From contig JAMDHS010000033.1 of NCBI GenBank assembly GCA_029717555.1, positions 124,001-188,000 on the forward strand: a DNA stretch of 64,000 nucleotides. The letters are read 5' to 3'. The notes beneath the pieces were generated by a model that saw nothing but the letters and a program-made list of their open reading frames with translations, did not search any database and was not told where the DNA came from. A program made the position numbers and the translations under genes. Origin of the DNA: Peribolospora baueri (Eukaryota > Basidiomycota > Peribolosporomycetes > Peribolosporales > Peribolosporaceae). Positions 36,379 through 47,549 of the stretch are shown one piece after another; the first letter of the stretch is position 1, and the number at the start of each line of letters is the position of its first letter.

Positions 36379-38075
36379 GCTTGCGTGCCGTGGTCAGCGA
36401 GGGGAGGGCGGAGGAGGTTGTCGGGGAGGTGCGCTTGCCCGAGGCTGCGCGTTTGCTCGAGGACGCACCTGGCGTTGAGTGCGCCAGACGCTCCTCGACG
36501 GCGAAGGATACGATGGCCTTGCTGCTGGGCTGCCTTGACCGCCGCGGGCTTTCGCAGCTCTCCGTCCGATAGTGGACGACGTGGGTGAACGTTCGCCAGC
36601 CGAAGTTGAGGTTCACTGTTCTGTTCTGTTCTGTTCTGTTCGTCGTGATCGTCCCGTCCCGTCCGGCCGTCGTTAGTCCAGGCTGAGCCGCCTTTCCACG
36701 TGGCCTCGCGAGTATGAAGAGCGTGGGAAGACCGCAGCATGGCCCTGGTCGATGACGTCCGTAGGCTGACTCGCGCCCTCCTCATCTTCACCACGGCCGA
36801 CGGTGGTGATCGTCTTTCTATTTCTTCTCTCGCTCCCGCCTGGCTCTCACCAGTGCCGTGTGAGGAGCCTAGTTGGGTCGAGGCGATCTGTAGAGAAACC
36901 GAGAGGCCCACTCGTTTGGGCCCTTATTTGAAAGCTTCCCGTGCCCTTTCGTCGCCATCGATAGTCACCCGTTTATATTCAGATGGGGAAAAATGTCTTT
37001 CGACGAAAGGTATATCGAGCTCACTACAGTGTATCGCTCGCTGAGCGGTGCGGCGCGGCGCCATGGACACCCAGCGTCTTACACGCCCGCTGCGTCCGGT
37101 ACGACAGCGCAGACGGGTGAGATGCCGATGAAGTACGGGGATCCTTGTGCACATCGTGTGTAAGATAAGGTCATGACAATGGTCAACACGGGGTTGGGTC
37201 GCCCTCCTGGGAGGTGGGCCCCTCGAACGCGGCCCCTCGAACGGCGAGGAGCAAGAGGATGCTGATGCTGGTGACTGGGACACAAAAACGCAGCGTGCCG
37301 CAGTCGGCTTACAACAGCACATTAAGTGCTTAAGAGGATATTAAATAAAGACCACATTAGAACCGCGGCCAGCTTGAGACTTCATGCCGGCGAGCTGCGG
37401 CAACGCATGAGGGCGGTCGGAGCGCCCGTGGCCGCCGCCGCCTTCCAAAGGCTCGTCGCTTCTTGCTTGGCCCACCTCAGCTTCGTCGTCCCACTCCTCC
37501 CATCCCACCAACACCACGCTCGTCGTCTATCTCGCCCCTGCTTCTCCCTTCTTCCTCCTCCCTCCCTCCCCCGTCGCAGCGGCCGAGTTCTTCCTCCGAC
37601 CCTGGCCGTCTCCCTCTCCTTCTTTGTCCCCCTCCGCTCACCGCCCAACCTCCGCCTACGCTGTTTCCCCCCACCCTACCGTCCACACCACTGTTCCTCT
37701 CTTCTTCGCCGCTCGCTCTGCGGAAGCTTGGATAGCTTGAGTTTCTTTCTTCTCTAGAAGGAAGGAGGAAAGGAGTCTGTCAGGGAGACAGCCCTTTTCC
37801 AGTTGTACTCCCCCTTCGCTCTTCGTGTCAAGGTGAGCGAGCGGTCCCACTCCCCAGTGGTCACACCAGGTCTGAGGCCGGGTGGGTCAGGCGGTCAGGA
37901 CCGAGTCGCTTATGCGGATGCTGTGACGTTTTGTCTGACGCCGCGCTGCATACCCCCACGGTCTTCACTGGATTCTCCCCCTGGAACGCACGGTTTCGCA
38001 ACCACCTCTAGTACTGTCTCCGACCCGTTCTACCATCTACGCGCCCCACCGCTTCCCTAGCCCAAGGTAGAGAGA
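36379..38075. other. intergenic, 1.7 kb, between VPS54 and G-gamma genes
   Basis: A head-to-head gap. It holds a TTCTG pentanucleotide run at about 36617-36641 and, from about 37480 to 37760, long pyrimidine-rich tracts that probably belong to the 5' leader or promoter of the G-gamma gene. Open frames here are driven by base composition and carry no motif. Confidence 0.45.
36617..36641. repeat. TTCTG pentanucleotide microsatellite
   Basis: Five tandem copies in the VPS54 upstream region, on the plus strand. Confidence 0.8.
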
Positions 38076-38422
38076 ATGAACTCGCGCCCGCACAAGCAGT
38101 CTATGGCCGAGCTCAAGCTCCGCCGTCTCACCGAGCACAACCAGAGGCTTCGTGACGACTTGGAGCGGCCGAGGGTCCGCGTAGGCGAGGCTAGCGCCAA
38201 GTGAGTGCAGTAAGACTCCATGGTCCACGTCGCAGTGGCCACGGATACCTGACCTACTTTCCTCGTTCATCTTGTTTGCTCTGCGTGTGCTCGCCTCTCA
38301 GCCTGATCCGGTACTGCAAGACGACCAAAGACTACCTCGTGCCGTCCGTCTGGGGTCAGGTGGATCGGCGCGACGACCCGTACGCCCCTTCGGGCGGTGG
38401 ATGCACCTGCCTCGTCATGTAA
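38076..38422 (+). CDS. STE18: heterotrimeric G-protein gamma subunit
   Basis: It pairs with G-beta for pheromone or nutrient signalling at the plasma membrane. Exons 38076-38200 and 38302-38422 (101-nt intron) give 81 residues, normal for fungal G-gamma. The helix [20 protein letters not shown] contacts G-beta; [18 protein letters not shown] is the conserved C-terminal segment, followed by DPYAP and CTCLVM, where CLVM is the CAAX box for farnesylation and the preceding Cys can be palmitoylated. Neither exon alone is a convincing gene; the splice makes both ends match the family. It has a long CT-rich upstream region. Mating versus nutrient role cannot be told from sequence. Confidence 0.93.
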
Positions 38423-39343
38423 ACGCCTGTATGGCGGCGCTCTCCTATGGGTGCGGTTTGTGGGCCGTCTCCACAGCCGCATATTCCATCTCTCTCTCTC
38501 TGCCCTCGCCTTCTCGGTACACACTGGCGCCAACGGGGAGCCCTCGTTCGTCTGCCTGCGCGCTCGTGTACCTTGTCGTCTCGTCTACCGTCCCCGTCCG
38601 CATTCGTTCCTCTCTTCCTTCTTCTTCGACCCACCCGGCCACCCACCCACTCACACTCCTTGACCCCTTCTCGCTGGCCGGACCGCCCGTCTCGATTCTT
38701 TCTGTCATTCCCCCCTTCCTCCCCGCGCGTATCCTATCCCCCCTCTTTCCCTTGGTTCCCGTCTCCTTCTTGATACCGCGGCACCCGTGGCGGGTCCCAT
38801 GTAAAGCGCATCCGTTCCCAACTCCACTCCATTGCTCGCCTCGGTCTGGATTGGCCTGCGATCCCGTTTTTTCGACTTGATATCTTATCTCGTCTTGTCT
38901 CGTCTCGTCCCGTCTTGTTGGACTGATATGATTGTATCGTCTGACCGACGGATTGCCTGACTCGCTCATGGACTGGCTCGTGGACTGGCTCATGGACTGA
39001 TGTGATGGACTGATGGACTGACCGATTGACCAACCGACTGACGATGGACCGACTCGCAGAGACCCGGCCAGCCCAACCTAACCTGGTCACCCGCCATGAT
39101 CGAGCTGCGGTGGTGGTCGAGTAGCGCGACGGGGTTGGGATAGGAGGACATAGGCCGCCTACGTTCGCTCGTCCCTCCACGTCCCACCGATTGATTGCGA
39201 TTTGTCTCTCCTCCATTTTCCTCAATTCTCATTTCTCAGCCATCGCTCGCTGCGTCCTTCGTCGCCGCCTTGGCCCACGTGCATCATCGCCCTCGCCCCT
39301 CTTCAGGCGGCACGTAGCGCTGACAACTTTCCGGCGTGTGTGA
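38423..39343. other. intergenic region with degenerate repeats upstream of GID7
   Basis: About 0.9 kb. It has TCTCG/TCTTG runs (about 38885-38922) and then roughly 12-base degenerate units of the form GGACTGGCTCAT (about 38958-39055). No convincing gene. The missing first exon of the Gid7 gene may lie here. Confidence 0.45.
38958..39055. repeat. degenerate GACTG(G/A)-type tandem repeat
   Basis: Units built on GGACTGGCTC/GGACTGATG recur about eight times with drift. Non-coding. Confidence 0.6.
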
Positions 39344-39514
39344 GCTCTGAGGTGCGCTCGCCGGCCAGCCGTCGTACGTCGTAAGCGGGTCGCCGTCGCT
39401 CCTATCCGACCTCTCCATCTTGAACCTCCATCTCCATCTCTTCGTCTCCATCTTTATCGTCTCCCTCTTCAACTCGAACTCGAACTCGAACTCCGTCCTC
39501 CTCCTCTTCCTCCC

Positions 39515-42500
39515 TTGCTCGCATCGCTCTTCGCCTCCGCCCCAGCGGTCCCCCACGCCCCAAGCCCTCCGTCCTCCCCCCTCGCCCTCGCCACCCCCGA
39601 CTACATCACCGATAACGCTCCTCCCACAGTCTCCCTTCGGCCACCCCATCGCTCGTCAAGCCAGCTCGCCGCCCTTCACCGGGTCGAGTCGAGGCAAGGC
39701 GTCTCGAGCCCTTTGACTTTGACGTCGTCCGGCCAACCCCCACTCTTTCCCATCAACCGCTCAAGCATCACACCACGTTTGCTCGCCCCGGGCCCCTCGA
39801 GAGCCCATCGTCCTCCCCGCCCATTACCCCCTACCCCTACCACAGGCCTCCCGGCCCGACCCTCGAGTAAGCCGGCCAAGCTGTCCCACCAACGCAATCA
39901 CCATCTCTTCCCCTCCCCCTTTTCCGTTTCGTCTTTCGGGACATTCTCTACACAACCTCCCCAATCCGACCCTCAAGGCACCAGCAGAGAGCACGACCCA
40001 GGCCAGCCTCTCACCGCCGCCGCCGCCCCCCCTTCTCTTCCTCCTTCTTCCCCCTCTCTTTCGACCGCGCTGTCCTCCTCGGGCACGCCCCTTTTCGCAC
40101 ATCCTTCAGCCCCTTTGAATTCGCTTTCGCTCTCGTTTTCAGTCTCCACCGCTCCCTCTTCCCTTGTCGCCCCCTCCTTCCGCCCTCGCTCATCCGCCAC
40201 CGCCACGACCGGCCCAGGCCTGCTGCCCACCACCACCACCACCGCCGCCACCGCCGCCACCATCGCCACCACGCGCCGACAGCCTGCGGTGCCGATCACC
40301 TCTCCCTCTTACGGCTTTCGCGGCGTTCGTAGACCTCGCTCACCGTCCCCCGTTCCATCTACCACCACCGCCACCCCCCGCCCTTCTCGTCCCGGTCGTC
40401 CCCATCGCTCCGCTTCCGATTCCGCCGTCTCGTTCTCCGCGACCTCCTCCTCTTCTCCTTCCGTCGAAACCCCGTCGCCGGAAGACGAGGATCCTCCTCG
40501 GAAGCGCCAGAGGACGCATTCCCCGTCCACCTCCTCCTCGCCGGTAGAGGCGCCCTCACCGGCATCGGCTCTGTGGTCTCACACGCCCTCCGAAGGCCTT
40601 TACAACTTCCCTCGTCCTTCTGCCTCTGCGGGCTCCAGTTCAACTTTGACCGGAGCAGCGTCTGCGCACTCTAGTCGACAAGGGAGCGCGTCCATAGAGA
40701 CCTTGGTGGAGGTAGCAGACGAAGGTCAGGAAGGTAACAGTACTAGCGGCAGTGGTACCATGCACGCCTCGGCGAGGACCGACTCCAACCCTGTTGCCAG
40801 GAGCGGGCTAGCCATCGCACTCGGCACGAACGGGTTTTCCGGCGGTGGTGGTTCGGTTCAGAATGACGCCGGCACCGGCGTCAACGGCTCGGACGGCGGG
40901 AACGGCAACAGCACCGCACACATCAATGGCTCTTCCGGCTTGTCCTCTTCTATAGATCCTGGCGCTGGCGACGCCAGAGAGCGCTCCAACGGCGCCCATC
41001 GCCGCGGCGACGAAGACGAGGACGATGAGGACGGAGAGGGCGGCGGCGACGGCGACGGCGGCGGCGGAGGCGCTTCCTCCTCTCCTTCTGCCGGGTTCAT
41101 CGAAGTTTGGGAGGGGACGGGCGTGTCTAGGGAAGAGTTTGTTAGACTCACTTTACAGAGTTTGAGGGATGCTGGGTATTCGTAAGTTTTCTTTCCTCCT
41201 TCCCCACCGTGTGCTTCTCTTTTGGTCATCTCATCGTCGAGTGGGCGTTGGAAACCTGACTGAGCGGTCGGCGTCCGCACTTCCCTTCCATAGACACGCG
41301 GCTCAAGCTCTCGAAGCCGAGTCGGGTTATGCTCTCGAGCACCCTTCCATCTCCGCCTTTCGATCAGCCGTGCTCGCCGGAGATTGGAAAGCCGCTGAAC
41401 GGCTGTTGGTCGACGGATTAAGGAGTGTTGCGGTATCGATGGGCGTTCCCGTCGAGAGCGTCATGCGTGGAGAAGGGTCGAAGAGCCTTGAGGTGAGCCA
41501 TCGATGCGGTTCGACGTGACGGTCGTTCGTCCTTCGATTCACGAATGCTCCCTTTGACGGCCAACCACTTCGTCTCTGCGTCTATCCCCGACCAACGGCA
41601 GGCCGTCAAGTTCCTCATTCAACAACAGCGGTACCTCGAGCTTCTCGAGGCCCGGCAAACGAAGAAGGCCCTCTCGGTGCTCCGAGACGAACTGACTCCG
41701 CTCCAGTTTGGCTCAGAAAGGGTCCACCTACTGTCCAGTCTCATCATGTGTGCCTCTCCCGAGGAGATCAAGGCCAAGGCGAAATGGGACGGGGCAAAGG
41801 GCGAGTCGCGCAGAAGACTGCTGAAGGACGTTGAAGGTGAGAAGTCGCATGTCTTCAAGCCTAGAGGCTACCGCCGTTGTCCGCTCATGCGTCTCGGGAC
41901 TTTTTTGCTCCTCACTCCAGACGCCATTTCCCCATCCGTACTCCTCCCTTCCCGACGCCTCCCCACCCTTCTCCACCAAGCCCAAACCTACCAGGCACAC
42001 CAGTGTGTCTACCACAATCTCCCCTCCAGCGCGTTCATCTCCCTCTATAACGACCATCGCTGCGATCGCTCCCGCTTTCCCACCGAGACCAAGCAGGTCT
42101 TGACTGGCCATGATGACGAGGTCTGGGATATCGAGTACTCGCACGATGGCAGAAGGTTGGCTTCGTGCGGTAAGGACATGCACATCCTCATTTACCGTAC
42201 CGGGGTGAGTTGTTCTCGCCGCGCGTCTTTGCTCCTCCTCCGGGATCGCTTTCTCCGTCTAGTTTCGATAATGCTGATTGGCCCTCCTTCCGTTTATTAC
42301 GTCGCGCGTCCGTTGACCCAGCCGGGAGAATACGAGTTGGAGCGAAAGCTCGGACCGTGTCCTTATGCGGTCGGCTGCGTGGCATGGTCTCCCGACGACA
42401 GATATTTGCTCTCGTCGGCCGAGGAGGAGATTCGCATGTGGGATGTGCAGGTGAATTGTCTCTTTCTTTGTCTTTTTGTTGCCTTTGCACATGATTCGCT

Positions 42501-44059
42501 CGTCTTTCACTCTGGGGTCGTCGCTTGCTGACGCCCCGTCGCGTATTTGCTCTTCTCCTGTCCGGACTCTGCCGACAGACCGGCAGAGTCGTGCTCGAGT
42601 GCAAGGAGCACGAGTTCGAAATCGGCTCGGTGGCCTGGTTGCCGGATGGCTCAGGCTTCGTCTCCGGCGGCATGGACCGTAAGCTGATTTTCTGGGTGTG
42701 TACACACTCGGCGCCTAGGCTGACGTGGTGGAAACGAAGGTCGTCGATGCGTCACCCTGCTGATCTCCCTATCCTTCGCTCGCCGTATGTATTCTTCTTT
42801 TTAGACCCTCAGCGGCGACGTGACCCACACCTGGGACACGGATCCCTACAGGATCGAGGCGTTCGCCGTCGCCCCCAACGGGAAGCACATTGTCGCCGCA
42901 GGCTTCCAAATCGTCCCTTCGAACATGCCGGGCCATGGACGAAGGCAGAGCTCAGACGGGAGCAACGGCGGTGCAGCGGCGGCGACCACGGGCACGGCAC
43001 CCGGGTCCTCGTTTTTCTCCCATCAGGTCCATTCCACCGGCAGCGCTACAGCCAGTCCCGTCTCGTCGATCCTCCTCGGAGGAAGTGGCGTCGGCGGGCC
43101 CTCTCCTCCGTCCAACGTCGCCGCCCCTGGTGCTCGGAACGTCGCTTCGACGAGCGGCGCGACCGTGGCTGGCAGGACGTCGGAGATGGTGTTGAAGAGA
43201 CTGTTCTTTTACGACGTGGAAAAGAAGAAGGAGTTGGGGTTAGTGAGCCGGATCGCATCGTTTGGGCAGCGGGGCCCAGCTCACCGTTGTCCACTTTTTT
43301 GCTCACCTGCCCGGATGACGTTTCGTTCGTTCGTTCCGCACAGCGCGATCGACATGCCGGAACGGATGACGAATGTGACCATATCGGACGACTCGAAGCA
43401 GGCGCTCATCAACAACGTGCCCAATGTGCGTACATCTGTTCGCTTTTCGCTTGTCGCCGGTCACTCTAATGTTCGCCGTGTCTACCTTTGCTTTGCTTGG
43501 CTTTGGTTTCGAAGGAGGTACACCTGTGGAACATCGAGGAACAGACGCTTGTGCGTAGATACACTGGTCAGCGACAACACCGGCAGATCATTCGGAGCTG
43601 TTTCGGAGGAGCGATCAAGAGCTTTGTCGCCAGCGGGAGCGAGGGTGAGTGGCTGATGCGGGGACGGGTTCGAGCCCTGGTTGCCAGGAAGCGAGGCTTC
43701 GGTTCTGGCGAGCCGACTCGAAAAAACGTTTTTTTTTTAACGCCATGCCACGCGCAGACGGCAAGGTGTACATCTGGCACCGCCACTCAGGGCAACTGCT
43801 CGAAGCGCTCTCCGGTGACCGCCATGGATGCGTCAACGCCGTGTCCTGGTCCCCGACCGATCCGGGCGCGTTCGCCAGCGCTTCGGACGATCACACGGTG
43901 CGAATTTGGGGACCGCCGGCTGCGTCAATGGCGGCCGGTTCGGCGTCGTCTGCGACGGGCTCTTCGATGGTCGACTACTATGAGGAGAGCCAGGAGGGAG
44001 GGGCGACGGATATGGCGATCGAGGAGGCAGACGGGGCGGGTGGGGCGCTGGTGCTCTAG
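39515..44059 (+). CDS. GID7: Gid7/WDR26-type subunit of the GID/CTLH ubiquitin ligase
   Basis: In yeast the GID E3 ligase degrades gluconeogenic enzymes when glucose returns; Gid7/WDR26 helps multimerise it. Exons ending at 41181, then 41294-41492, 41602-41836, 41921-42204, 42322-42450, 42579-42695, 42805-43238, 43344-43425, 43515-43644 and 43758-44059 all join in phase. The LisH motif VSREEFVRLTLQSLRDAGYS is split by an intron; a CTLH segment follows (ISAFRSAVLAGDWKAAERLL, VKFLIQQQRYLELLEARQ). WD blades: GHDDEVWDIEYSHDGRRLAS, VGCVAWSPDDRYLLSSAEEE, GSVAWLPDGSGFVSGGMDRK, and a last VNAVSWSPTDPGAFASASDD. The N-terminal 500 residues are Pro/Ser/Thr-rich with a PPRKRQR nuclear-signal-like motif. 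The start is unresolved: the frame is open from about 39344, position 39515 is only a TTG, and the first in-frame ATG is at 40760. Confidence 0.85.
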
Positions 44060-44473
44060 TCGGTCGTCTTTTTCCTTTTGCCCTCCCACTTTCCGCCCCA
44101 TCGCACTTCCTTTCTATCTATCTTTTCCCTCTTTTTCGTCTTCGCTTCACATGATACACCGTCGTGATCCCACTCACTCGTTTGCCTACTAGTTCTCGTC
44201 CATTCATTTCTTCGATTTGTCCCTTCGTTCGCCCATCATTCGTCCGTCCGTCTGTCCGTCCATCTGTTCGTCGATCGGTCCATCCCATCCATGCGCGTCT
44301 TCATCGGTCACGTCACGTCGTCCGCCACAACTGTATTCTGTCTTGGTCTCCACCCGCCTCTCCATCCCGTCCTGTCCTGTCCTGTCCTTGTCCCTCTGCC
44401 CTCTTTTCCCCCAGGGCGGTTCGGACCGGCCGAGGCGTCGTCGCTCCTTGCTCCTCATCCCCTCTCATCCCCT

Positions 44474-44520
44474 CTCATCCATCCATCCCATCCCATCCCA
44501 TCCCATCCCATCCCATCCAA
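44474..44520. repeat. CATCC pentanucleotide microsatellite
   Basis: About nine tandem units with minor variation downstream of the GID7 stop, likely in its 3' flank. Confidence 0.8.
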
Positions 44521-45713
44521 TACAATCCTACGTCACAATTTCTTTTTATCGTCCTGTCTGTTGTCGTCTCCATGTCTTGAAGTTTACCTACCCTGTACAC
44601 ACAGTCCGAATCTACATGCTGTCTCTGAGATTTTGTTTCTCCTTTCCCTTGACACTCGATCTCGATCTCGTCGTTCCTTGCGCACGTACGTCCTTGAGTA
44701 CCACACCACGACTAGGACTAGGGTCGCAGGCCGTGAATGCGACTCTGAATGAACGATCTAGCTCGAAGAGGGAACTCTGTTCATACGCGATCCGAGAAGA
44801 AGAGGAGGAGGCCCATCCGAGGCAGTCAGTGGGCAGGGATGCGATGGCACCGGTACCGTCTCCGTCCGTCAAAGTCATCGAGAGACCCGGACGAGGTCGG
44901 AGGGACGGCGCAGATGGGGCAGAGTTGGGTTCCGTTCCGTTTCAGCTCTCACACCTCGCCGCGCCCTCCCCCTTCCTTTCCTTTCCCTTCCCTTTCCTTC
45001 CCTTCCCTTCCACGCCCGCTTTTGCTAGCCGCGCTCGACCCGGTCGTTCGCGTTCTTTCGTCCGTCGCAGCGTCGTGTCTCGCCGCAAAGGTTGTTCGAC
45101 ACGTTCGGGTATTTTAATCTCTCTGCACGTGGCCCATGCGAATGCGTGCGCTCTCTTCCGGCCGATGGACCGGACATATGCGGCCACTAGCGGACCTACC
45201 TCGCTTTGCTAGCTTGGACTACCGCGTGCCCAACGGGCTGCCGCTACGCTTTCGCCGTCGTCTACTTACGCTCCGCCACTAATAGAAATAATGCACATTA
45301 CGGCTGCCACCGCAGCAGTCGCAGTAGCCGTCGCCGCCGCAGCAGGCGCCAGCGAGCGAAACCTCCAAGCGGTGGGTGCCGCAGTCGAAGCCGCCGCAGC
45401 CATCCCGGCGCATCGTCCAACGCACCTCGCTCTTCCTCCTCGCCTCGCCGCCGCCGCCCAAGCCGCTGCCGCCCAAGCCAAGTCCGTCCGTAGTCGTCGC
45501 TCTTCTTCTTTCTCCCCCTCCTTCTCCCTCGACCACTCTTCTTTCTTCTTCTCATATCCTCCCTCGCTCTTCTCTCCTCTACACACTCTCCCTTCTCCTT
45601 CCTGTCTGACCCCCTTCCCTCTTCTTCCCTCCCGCCAGCCAGCACAGCACCTTCCCTCTTCGCACGGTCCTCTTCCAGGTCCTTTGCTGCCAACGAGGCC
45701 AGGCCAAGCCAGG

Positions 45714-45803
45714 TGCTTGCTCGCTTGCTTGCTTGCGTGCTTGCTTGCTTGCTTGCTTGCGTGCTTGCTTGCTTGCTTGCTTGCTCGCTCGCTCGCTCGC
45801 TCG
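45714..45803. repeat. CTTG/CTCG tetranucleotide repeat
   Basis: About 22 tandem four-base units, mostly GCTT with GCGT interruptions and a GCTC run at the 3' end. It lies 150 bp before the ATG of the orphan gene. Confidence 0.9.
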
Positions 45804-45956
45804 TCTCCGTCCACGTCCACGTCCCCCTTCTTCCCCTTCTCCTCTCTCTTCTCCCTCCTCTCTCCCCCACCTCTCCTCCTTTCCCCCCGCCTCTCCCTCG
45901 TCTGACTCCCACCCGCCCTTCGTCACCCGGACCCGACTCGCATCTCCCCCGCTGCG

Positions 45957-47549
45957 ATGCCGGTCTGGGATTCCGTAAGGTCCAAGTTGCGGCCCTCGGC
46001 CACCGCGGACGAGTCCAAGTCAGCCGCCGGCGACGCTGGTGATGCCGCCGCCCCTTCTCATCCGCCCACCAGCTTCCGCGCCCGATCCACCTCCGAAGGC
46101 TCCCACGCTGACGCCATCTCCAGCCTTCGCAGTCGTGCTTCCACCAAGACGCTCTCTAGTTACATCAGGAGCAAGGGCAAGCGTCAGAGCCTCCATGCTT
46201 CCGCCGCCGCCCACTCCAAGAGGACCGCCTCCCGCGGCTCCTCCGTCAATGACGTCGGCTCTCCCACTCTCCTCGACACCACCTTGCCCGCCGTGAGCCA
46301 GGAAGGCGCCGGCCTCCTCGCCTCGCCCACGAGCTTGCCCCCTACGGCCTCCTCCGTCAGACCCTCCGAGCTCTTCGCCGGAAAGGCCAGGGCTTGGGGC
46401 GACGTCGCCGATCATCGCCCCGGAGGCAAGGACTCCACCGCCCCGCTTCGCAAGCAGGACGACTTCCAGTCCTTCCTCAAGAGCCGCCGCAACCTCTTCC
46501 CCACCTTCCGCCTGGAAGAGCAGGCCTCCCTTGAAGCGGACGGATCGTCGGCCGCCGGAGACGGCTCTGGCGCCGGCGGCGCCAACGGACTCGGCCTCGA
46601 CCAGTACGGTCTCAACCAGGACGGAGCGATGGGGACCGATCGTTCGGCCACCGCCGCTGCCGCTGGCGGTATCATGAGCCTGAAGGACCTCGAGGAGCGC
46701 CACACGCGCAAGGCCGCGCTTCTCGACCAGGGCGGCTTCGACACCGCGTCCCTCGGTTTCGGCTCCAAGTCCCCCGCCGCCCTCGCTCCCACGCTCAGCG
46801 CAGAGTCGCCGTCTCCGTCCGCTGGGACGCCCGCGGGCGGCAAGGGCACCGGGGGCGGACTGGGCCGCTGGCGTCTGCTTAGCGAGGGAGACCTGCTCTC
46901 GCCTGGAAAGCCGTCAAGGCTCGAGACGCCCCAAAAGAAGGATCCTGCCGGTTCTCCGAGCAAGTGGAGCCCGAGCGGAAAGCGGAGCAGTTGGCTAAAC
47001 ATCGGAAAGAGCGACAAGCGGTCCGTCTCCGGGGAGGAACCGAGGACCAAGCCGCAGGCCAAGGTCGCCAACGGAGCCGGCGCAGGTACGGGCGAACCGG
47101 CCCAGCTCAGGACGTCCATCTCGCGCAAGCCCGTTCCCCAGCTTGACGATGAATTGGCGGAGGCGGCCCCGCCCGCGGAGGAGCGGAAGGAGGAGGCGAA
47201 AGAGGAGGAGAAGAAGGAGGAGGAGGCGAAAGAGGAGGAGAAGAAGGAGGAGGCTGCTGCCCCTGTCCCTGCTACGGAGGAGGAGGTCCCGGAAGTTCAG
47301 GAGGAGAAAGAGGTCGCCCCCACGCAGTCGGAGGAGGCTGCGAAGGAGAACGGCCAGGTGGAGCAGGGTCAGGAGCACGAGGCCGAGGCCGAGGCGGGCA
47401 AGGAGGAGGTCGAGGTCGTGGCTCCCGCTTCGACAGCGCAGGATGAGGTGCCCAGCACGGCGGACGCCACGACTGAAGAGACCTCGGCCGAGGCGCCGGA
47501 AGACGTGAAGAAGACGGACGAGCAGGAGGCGCGACAAGCCACGGCATGA
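45957..47549 (+). CDS. orphan disordered protein with acidic Glu/Lys-rich tail
   Basis: A single-exon frame of 530 residues starting MPVWDSVRSKL. I do not recognise it. What can be seen: an N-terminal half rich in Ser, Ala, Arg and Pro with SLRSRAST-type and SKRTASRGSS-type basophilic phosphosite-like stretches; a more ordered-looking middle (about 140-200) with FLKSRRNLFPTFRLEEQ; a Gly/Ala/Ser part; a region with SPSKWSPSGKRSSWLNIGKS; then from about 395 to the end a Glu/Lys/Ala/Val-rich acidic tail with repeated EEAKEEEKKEE units. No membrane segment, signal peptide or catalytic motif. Codon use and length support a real gene. It could be a cortical or cytoskeletal scaffold, but that is a guess from composition. 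Confidence 0.7.
   Translation: MPVWDSVRSKLRPSATADESKSAAGDAGDAAAPSHPPTSFRARSTSEGSHADAISSLRSRASTKTLSSYIRSKGKRQSLHASAAAHSKRTASRGSSVNDVGSPTLLDTTLPAVSQEGAGLLASPTSLPPTASSVRPSELFAGKARAWGDVADHRPGGKDSTAPLRKQDDFQSFLKSRRNLFPTFRLEEQASLEADGSSAAGDGSGAGGANGLGLDQYGLNQDGAMGTDRSATAAAAGGIMSLKDLEERHTRKAALLDQGGFDTASLGFGSKSPAALAPTLSAESPSPSAGTPAGGKGTGGGLGRWRLLSEGDLLSPGKPSRLETPQKKDPAGSPSKWSPSGKRSSWLNIGKSDKRSVSGEEPRTKPQAKVANGAGAGTGEPAQLRTSISRKPVPQLDDELAEAAPPAEERKEEAKEEEKKEEEAKEEEKKEEAAAPVPATEEEVPEVQEEKEVAPTQSEEAAKENGQVEQGQEHEAEAEAGKEEVEVVAPASTAQDEVPSTADATTEETSAEAPEDVKKTDEQEARQATA

Larger units (their letters stand above)
44060..45956. other. intergenic region and long pyrimidine-rich leader of the orphan gene
   Basis: 1.9 kb between two plus-strand genes. 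It holds CATCC pentamers (about 44474-44520), CCTTTCC-type runs (about 44975-45010), a CTTG-family repeat (45714-45803) and then a CT-rich stretch that continues to the next ATG. Open frames with Ala- or Ser-rich translation here follow from the base composition. No gene is supported. Confidence 0.45.

Noticed and set aside
43645-43757. tRNA-like B box (GGTTCGAGCCC) in a GID7 intron
   Set aside because: No matching A box, acceptor stem or cloverleaf around it.
45298-45912. Glu/Arg-rich minus-strand frame of 204 codons
   Set aside because: It mirrors a CT-rich repeat tract; the composition follows from the repeat and no motif is seen.
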